Assembly (NCBI GenBank): GCA_023134755.1
Contig: JAGLUM010000098.1
Location: forward strand, 1-9,674
Length of the DNA: 9,674 nt
Direction: 5' to 3'
From: Fidelibacterota bacterium
GTDB lineage: Bacteria; Fidelibacterota; Fidelibacteria; Fidelibacterales; Fidelibacteraceae
In this document: one piece after another, positions 5,331 through 9,674 of the stretch
Layout: the number at the start of each line of letters is the position of its first letter
Position numbering within the stretch: the stretch's first letter is position 1
Made by a program: the position numbers and the translations under genes
Notes under the pieces: generated by a model
Told to the model about the DNA's origin: nothing
Database searches by the model: none
Seen by the model: only the letters and a program-made list of their open reading frames with translations

Positions 5331-5376
5331 AGATAATACATCATCGATAGTTTTATGCATTCGATTTACATTATCT
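5331..5376 (-). other. Imperfect inverted repeat at the hisIE stop
   Basis: AGATAAT and ATTATCT (5331-5337 and 5370-5376) pair over 7 bases, and an inner ATCGA/TCGAT pair lies between them. The outer arm overlaps the hisIE stop codon. The stem is AT-rich, the loop is long and no T-run follows, so it is at best a weak 3'-end structure of the his mRNA and not a convincing terminator. Confidence 0.3.
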
Positions 5377-5971
5377 ATTTTTGATGTCGATTCTTGAGGA
5401 TAAGATTGATATCATCCATAGTAATATCTTTCGCTGCCATCAGAACAAGTAGGTGATAAAACAGGTCTGATATTTCTTCTTTCAGCAGGTCGATATTATC
5501 GTCCATGGCTTCGATAATTACCTCAGTAGCTTCTTCCCCTACTTTTTGCGTAATTTTACGGATGCCTTTATTGAAAAGTGTTGTGGTATAAGAATCAGAT
5601 TTGGGATACTTTTTGCGTTTGGCAATAATACGTTCAAGTTCTTCAAGAAAACGTGTAAAATTGGGATTTGAATCCCCAAAACAAGTGTCATCTCCAGTAT
5701 GGCATACTGGTCCGTTGGGAATTACACGTACTAATATGGTATCGGCATCACAATCTGCCTGCATGCTGATAATTTTTAAGTAATTGCCGGAAGTTTCTCC
5801 CTTTGTCCAAAGTTTTTTACGGGAACGGCTGTAAAATGTTACTTTTCCGCTTTGTTTAGATATCTCATATGCCTCTTTATTCATATATCCCAGCATGAGC
5901 ACCTTATCGTTCTTATTATCTTGGATAATTGCCGGAATAAATCCTTTTCCTTTTTTGAAATCCAATTCCAT
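5375..5971 (-). CDS. hisIE: Bifunctional phosphoribosyl-AMP cyclohydrolase / phosphoribosyl-ATP pyrophosphatase
   Basis: This fusion carries out histidine steps 2 and 3: PR-ATP to PR-AMP (HisE part) and opening of the adenine ring to ProFAR (HisI part). Residues 1 to about 105 are HisI, with LGYMNKEA (27-34), the metal site ADCDAD (72-77) and the zinc-binding CHTGDDTCF (90-98), giving Cys74, Cys90 and Cys97. Residues from about 108 are the HisE all-alpha MazG-like part with KVGEEATEVIIEA (143-155) and a downstream EEISD acidic cluster. At 198 residues it is a normal fused length. The frame opens at a GTG (5977), but the ATG at 5971 has AAAGGG five bases upstream, whereas the GTG would have no spacing. 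It starts 10 bases after the hisF stop and is the last gene of the operon. Confidence 0.96.
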   Translation of the reverse strand: MELDFKKGKGFIPAIIQDNKNDKVLMLGYMNKEAYEISKQSGKVTFYSRSRKKLWTKGETSGNYLKIISMQADCDADTILVRVIPNGPVCHTGDDTCFGDSNPNFTRFLEELERIIAKRKKYPKSDSYTTTLFNKGIRKITQKVGEEATEVIIEAMDDNIDLLKEEISDLFYHLLVLMAAKDITMDDINLILKNRHQK

Positions 5972-5981
5972 ATTCACCCTT

Positions 5982-6740
5982 TCATTTGATTCTTACAGGT
6001 ATATTTTTATTTTTCAGATATATTTTTAAATCCGGTATGTTAATTTCGCCAAAATGAAAAATACTGGCTGCCAGTGCCGCATCTGCTTTCCCTTTTTTAA
6101 ATATATCGACAAAATGCTGACAAGTGCCAGCGCCACCGGATGCAATTACCGGTACCGACACCAGTTCAGAAATAGCTCGTGTAATTTCAATGGCAAAGCC
6201 ATTTTTTGTCCCATCATGATCCATGGATGTTAATAATATCTCACCAGCACCTCGATCGACGGTTTCTTTTACCCAGCTTTGCGTTTCACGTTCTGTTTGG
6301 GTACGGCCACCATCCAAATAGACTCTGGAGCCGCTTGCGTGTTGCTTACAATCAACAGCCAAAACAACACATTGACTTCCAAAACGTCCCGCAAGAGCAT
6401 CAATAATTCCGGGATTCCGAACCGCAGCGGAATTAATTGTAATTTTGTCTGCTCCAGCATCTAAAAGACGTGCAACGTCATCAACATTCTTAATACCACC
6501 GCCAACGGTGAAGGGAATATTGATGTTTTGTGCAATCTTTTCAACCAATTCCGCAAAGGTACTTCGCTGTTCTATGGTTGCCGTGATATCCAAAAATGTC
6601 AATTCGTCTGCTCCGGCTTCAGCATATTTACGTCCCAGCTCTACCGGATCCCCGGCTTGGCGAATATTAATAAATTTTACTCCCTTAACTGTCTGCCCAT
6701 CTTTAATGTCCAGACAAGGTATTATACGTTTTGTCAACAT
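5982..6740 (-). CDS. hisF: Imidazole glycerol phosphate synthase cyclase subunit
   Basis: HisF uses ammonia tunnelled from HisH to convert PRFAR to imidazole glycerol phosphate and AICAR, linking histidine and purine synthesis. The 252-residue (beta-alpha)8 barrel carries the two catalytic aspartates at the canonical numbers: Asp11 ([10 protein letters not shown]) and Asp130 (VVLAVDCK). The phosphate-binding loops [10 protein letters not shown] (79-88) and VIASGGAGT, and the [12 protein letters not shown] segment, are intact. Its ATG overlaps the hisA stop by 7 bases and a GGAG lies 14 bases upstream, consistent with coupled translation and the balanced HisH:HisF production their heterodimer needs. 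Length and motifs are normal. Confidence 0.98.
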   Translation of the reverse strand: MLTKRIIPCLDIKDGQTVKGVKFINIRQAGDPVELGRKYAEAGADELTFLDITATIEQRSTFAELVEKIAQNINIPFTVGGGIKNVDDVARLLDAGADKITINSAAVRNPGIIDALAGRFGSQCVVLAVDCKQHASGSRVYLDGGRTQTERETQSWVKETVDRGAGEILLTSMDHDGTKNGFAIEITRAISELVSVPVIASGGAGTCQHFVDIFKKGKADAALAASIFHFGEINIPDLKIYLKNKNIPVRIK

Positions 6741-7462
6741 GATCTCATAAACTCCGTAATCTCTTTCAGCGTAATACGTTCTTCATAAATAGCCTTTCCA
6801 ACAATTACGCCATCAATATTCATATCATTGAGTTGGCGAATATCATCCATACAGGAAATTCCACCGCTTGCAATGAGATATACATCCGGGAAACGTTGCT
6901 TTATAACTTGATAGATTTTTTCTGAGCTGCCTTCCAACATACCATCCTTTGAAATATCGGTGCTAATAACCGTTTTAATACCGCGGGTAATATAATCGTC
7001 AAGATAGGTCCATAAATCAATATCCGTGGCTTCCTGCCAGCCGGATACCGCAATTCTTCCATACTTGAAATCCGCACCAAGAATAATCTTTTCCTGACCA
7101 TAATTTTTCAACCAGCGTATCACCATTTGCGGATCGTAAGCTGCAATACTTCCTGCTGTAATCTGCTTTGCTCCAAGAGAAAATGCTCTTTCAATATCGG
7201 TATCAGATTTAATACCACCACCAAAATCAACCGCAAGCTTAGTCCCGCTACAAATCGTTTCGAGGACATCTCCATTGACAATATGCCCTGCTTTTGCGGC
7301 ATCAAGATCAACACAGTGTAAACGCAGAATACCGGCATCTTCATAGCGTTTTGCGACATTTAGGGGATTGCTGTCGTAGATTTTTTTGCTATTGTATTCA
7401 CCTTGTGTCAGGCGGACACAGGCGCCATCAATAATATCTATTGCTGGTATAATCTCAATCAT
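6734..7462 (-). CDS. hisA: ProFAR isomerase
   Basis: HisA performs the Amadori rearrangement of ProFAR to PRFAR, the substrate of HisHF. The 242-residue protein is a (beta-alpha)8 barrel related to HisF. The general base Asp9 is in IPAIDIIDG and the second catalytic acid Asp131 in ILGADFKYG. Thr168 precedes the conserved DISKDG. The phosphate loops DFGGGIKSD (79-87) and IASGGIS are present, as is VSGWQEAT (139-146). Sequence style (start [12 protein letters not shown], the DISKDGML segment) resembles Bacteroidota HisA as I recall it. GAAGGG precedes the ATG by 11 bases within the hisH tail, and only 7 bases separate it from the hisH stop. Confidence 0.98.
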   Translation of the reverse strand: MIEIIPAIDIIDGACVRLTQGEYNSKKIYDSNPLNVAKRYEDAGILRLHCVDLDAAKAGHIVNGDVLETICSGTKLAVDFGGGIKSDTDIERAFSLGAKQITAGSIAAYDPQMVIRWLKNYGQEKIILGADFKYGRIAVSGWQEATDIDLWTYLDDYITRGIKTVISTDISKDGMLEGSSEKIYQVIKQRFPDVYLIASGGISCMDDIRQLNDMNIDGVIVGKAIYEERITLKEITEFMRSC

Positions 7463-7469
7463 TTTTATT

Positions 7470-8057
7470 TTAACCCTTCAAATCTATAAAATTCTTTAAA
7501 ATCTGCTCTCCAATTTGTCCGCTTTTTTCCGGATGGAACTGCAAAGCAAAAAAATTGTTCTTTTGTAATGCAGCCGCAAATGGATAAATGTAATTTGTAA
7601 CCGCAATTTGCGCATTACAAAGTTCAGCTGCAAAACTATGGACAAAATACACATAGGCACCGTCAGAAATATTTTTGAAAAGGAGTCCCTTTAGTTCGGT
7701 AATGGTATTCCAACCCATATGGGGCACCTTCTGTTCAGGCGGGAATAGCTTTACTTGGGTATCAAATATCTGCATGCAAGATGTATTGGCTTCTTCGCTA
7801 AAGTTGCACATAAGTTGTAATCCCAAGCAAATCCCAAGCACAGGCTGCTTCAATGACGTAATTAAGGTATCCAATTTACGTTCTTTAAGGTACTTCATTG
7901 CGGAGGAAGCCTCGCCCACTCCGGGAAATATCACTTTATCCGCTTGAAGAATCTCTGTTGGATTATCTGTAATTATTGGATCAATACCTAAGTGCTCCAG
8001 AGCAATATGCACTGAACGAATATTACCCGCATTATATTTGATAACAGCAATACGCAT
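7470..8057 (-). CDS. hisH: Imidazole glycerol phosphate synthase glutaminase subunit
   Basis: HisH hydrolyses glutamine and passes the ammonia to HisF. The 195-residue class I glutamine amidotransferase has the nucleophile Cys77 in GICLGLQ and the His175/Glu177 pair in QFHPEKSG, so the triad is complete. The N-terminal YNAGNIRSV (8-16), FPGVG (44-48), VPHMGWN (111-117) and YFVHSF (137-142) are family landmarks and include HisF-interface segments. The start overlaps the hisB stop by one base (TAATG), predicting coupled translation. Length is normal. Confidence 0.98.
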   Translation of the reverse strand: MRIAVIKYNAGNIRSVHIALEHLGIDPIITDNPTEILQADKVIFPGVGEASSAMKYLKERKLDTLITSLKQPVLGICLGLQLMCNFSEEANTSCMQIFDTQVKLFPPEQKVPHMGWNTITELKGLLFKNISDGAYVYFVHSFAAELCNAQIAVTNYIYPFAAALQKNNFFALQFHPEKSGQIGEQILKNFIDLKG

Positions 8058-9139
8058 TAAAGTATTCCTTTTGTCGAAGGAATTTCATCGGATGTAATAT
8101 GGTAAGCCTGTTTGCAGGCTTTTGCAACAGCCTTAAAGATCGCTTCAATGATATGATGTTCATTCTCACCTTTTGCTTTAATATGTAAATTACAGTGCAT
8201 TTCATCACTTAAAGATTTGAAAAAGTGTTTAACCATTTCTGTCGGCATATCTCCAATATATTCGCGATGCAGATTAACATCCCAAACTAAATACGGGCGA
8301 CCGGAAAGATCCAGTGCCACTTGAGCGAGTGCTTCATCCATTGGAAGCAGGAACCCATATCGCTCAATACCACGTTTATTACCCAATGCAGTATACAGGG
8401 CTTTACCTAATGCCAAACCTGTATCCTCGATGGTATGGTGTTCATCAACCTGTAAATCTCCATTGATCTGAATTTTACAGTCTATCCCGGAATGTTTAGT
8501 AAATAGCTCCAGCATATGATCAAAAAAGCTAAGTCCGGTTGAAATTTCAGCTTTTCCCGATCCATCTAAATCAACGTGGATATGGACATGGGTTTCTTTT
8601 GTTTTTCGTTCAATAAATGCGACTCGTTTAGGCCGTACAAGAAATTCATTAATTTCCTGCCAGGAAGTTGTAGACAGAACAGCATCCGGATGATGTTTTC
8701 CAACAAATATTCCCTGTGCATGCAAATTTCTTGCAAGCTGCATATCCGAATCACGATCACCAATAACATAGGAGTTTCCTAAATCATAATCCGCATTCAT
8801 ATATGCGGTTAACAAACCTGTATTTGGTTTTCGGGTCAGCGCATTTTCATGTTCATAATGACGGTCGATAAGCACTTCTGAAAAATGAATACCTTCATTT
8901 TCAAGCAGTGTCATCATAGCGTTATGGGGTGCCCAAAAGCGTTCCTCGGGGAAATCCGGCCGACCGAGACCGTCTTGATTACTTATCATAACAAGCTCAT
9001 AATCAGTATGATTTGATATGTTACTTAATGCAGTTATAACTCCCGGTATAAAGCATAATTTTTCCAGTGTATCAATTGTTTCATCAAGGGTTTCTGAAAT
9101 AATGGTGCCGTCACGGTCAATAAAAAGTACACGTTTCAT
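8057..9139 (-). CDS. hisB: Bifunctional histidinol-phosphatase / imidazoleglycerol-phosphate dehydratase
   Basis: The 360-residue fusion catalyses dehydration of imidazole glycerol phosphate and, later, dephosphorylation of histidinol phosphate. The N-terminal HAD domain (1 to about 165) has the nucleophile motif DRDGT (8-12, Asp8 and Asp10), SNQDG (53-57), RKP (103-105) and GDRDSD (127-132). The C-terminal dehydratase (about 178-360) has FFDHML (205-210), the manganese-site motifs HHTIEDTG (234-241) and EHHIIEA (327-333), and the closing PSTKGIL. The loop that in E. coli HisB binds zinc through three Cys and one His just before RKP has no Cys here (IDRHYEHENALT), so that zinc site is absent. 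Its ATG follows the hisC stop directly (TAGATG), with AAGGAG six bases upstream (9151-9146). Confidence 0.97.
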   Translation of the reverse strand: MKRVLFIDRDGTIISETLDETIDTLEKLCFIPGVITALSNISNHTDYELVMISNQDGLGRPDFPEERFWAPHNAMMTLLENEGIHFSEVLIDRHYEHENALTRKPNTGLLTAYMNADYDLGNSYVIGDRDSDMQLARNLHAQGIFVGKHHPDAVLSTTSWQEINEFLVRPKRVAFIERKTKETHVHIHVDLDGSGKAEISTGLSFFDHMLELFTKHSGIDCKIQINGDLQVDEHHTIEDTGLALGKALYTALGNKRGIERYGFLLPMDEALAQVALDLSGRPYLVWDVNLHREYIGDMPTEMVKHFFKSLSDEMHCNLHIKAKGENEHHIIEAIFKAVAKACKQAYHITSDEIPSTKGIL

Positions 9140-9674
9140 CTATTGCTCCTTGTTCTTGTATTGCATTAAAGCATCACATAAGATGCTGTTTTCTTCCCGG
9201 GTTCCCACGGTAATACGCAAACAACCTTCACAGTGCAGCTGACGGGAACGATTTCGGACAATAATTCCTTCCCGGGACAGGTAGGTATATACGGCATCCG
9301 GATCATCAAATCGGGCCAGAAAGAAATTTGCAACACTGGGTAGCACATCTTTGACCACCGGTATGTCTTTTAACTCTTTCATTAAGCGTTGCCGTTCTAC
9401 TTTTATTTGTTTTACCATTTTTTCTTTTCGTTCCGGATATTTGATGGTTTCAAGCACAATATTGGCAGTCACATCATTAATGTTATACGGATATTTTATC
9501 TTGTTCAGTACGGCAATGACTTCCGTGTTTGAGAAGGCCATACCAAGGCGTATTCCCGCCATCCCCCATGCCTTCGAGAAGGTTTGCAATACGATCAGAT
9601 TTGGAAATGTAGCAATCTTTCTATTCCAGGATGGCGTATCAGAAAAATCAATATAGGCCTCATCAATAACGATT
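9140..9674 (-). CDS. hisC: Histidinol-phosphate aminotransferase, N-terminal half outside the window
   Basis: HisC transfers an amino group from glutamate to imidazole acetol phosphate, giving histidinol phosphate. The C-terminal 177 residues are visible and begin at the PLP-binding segment VIDEAYIDF. The Schiff-base lysine follows in TFSKAWGMAGIRLGMAF. Further on are PYNIND, VANFFLARF and GCLRITVGT, which holds the arginine that binds the substrate carboxylate or phosphate side in this fold. Fold-type I class II aminotransferases of this family are about 345-355 residues, so about half lies beyond base 9674. No frameshift was seen. The TAG stop abuts the hisB start. Confidence 0.96.
   Translation of the reverse strand, partial: IVIDEAYIDFSDTPSWNRKIATFPNLIVLQTFSKAWGMAGIRLGMAFSNTEVIAVLNKIKYPYNINDVTANIVLETIKYPERKEKMVKQIKVERQRLMKELKDIPVVKDVLPSVANFFLARFDDPDAVYTYLSREGIIVRNRSRQLHCEGCLRITVGTREENSILCDALMQYKNKEQ

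Noticed and set aside
5251..5340. AT-rich stretch between hisIE and the tRNA as an origin or attachment site
   Set aside because: It is low-complexity A/T without DnaA-box runs, and there is no integrase gene or duplicated tRNA 3' end in the window.
9018..9656. Plus-strand frames opposite hisB and hisC
   Set aside because: They are antisense shadows of conserved his genes, with no homology that I recognise and no start signals.

Overview
Every gene called here lies on the minus strand, so the window reads biologically from right to left. It is mostly core amino-acid and tRNA-modification metabolism, with one poorly understood gene in the middle. The lineage looks Bacteroidota or a neighbouring phylum. 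The reasons are the fused HisB (phosphatase plus dehydratase), HisA and HisC sequences of the type I associate with Bacteroidota, and two intergenic sites that fit the Bacteroidota promoter pattern TTTG-N19-TAnnTTT. Clear Shine-Dalgarno sequences before hisB and the membrane YbjQ gene are less typical of Bacteroidota, so the phylum is a lean and not a firm call. Base composition is moderately AT-rich.

Layout from right to left. Bases 9674-5375 hold a compact histidine operon in the order hisC (partial), hisB, hisH, hisA, hisF, hisIE, with touching or overlapping ends. hisG, hisD and the 5' half of hisC would lie beyond the right edge. The cluster covers the pathway from PR-AMP and PR-ATP handling (HisIE) through ProFAR isomerisation (HisA), imidazole ring closure (HisH plus HisF), dehydration and dephosphorylation (HisB), to transamination (HisC). 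Next come an AT-rich spacer, a tRNA-Asn(GUU) at 5202-5131 and an intrinsic terminator at 5125-5098. A stand-alone two-ACT-domain aspartate kinase (5029-3659) follows.

A 247-base spacer (3412-3658) then leads to a 187-residue protein with two membrane helices and a C-terminal YbjQ domain (3411-2848), followed by a 196-base spacer (2652-2847). The two spacers share several short sequences, including a common -33 promoter segment, and the second holds a heptamer tandem repeat. The preQ0 operon queD-queE-queC (2633-989) comes next. Its enzymes turn dihydroneopterin triphosphate into 7-cyano-7-deazaguanine, the precursor of queuosine in GUN-anticodon tRNAs, a class that includes the tRNA-Asn in this window. 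The left edge holds ilvC, cut off at its 3' end, with its own candidate promoter.

No gene-free stretch exceeds 300 bases. I found no transposase, CRISPR array, phage gene or toxin-antitoxin pair. The items most worth a second look are the membrane-anchored YbjQ gene with its repeat-bearing flanks, the duplicated promoter segment, and the zinc-less HisB phosphatase loop. I see no clearly new multi-gene system.
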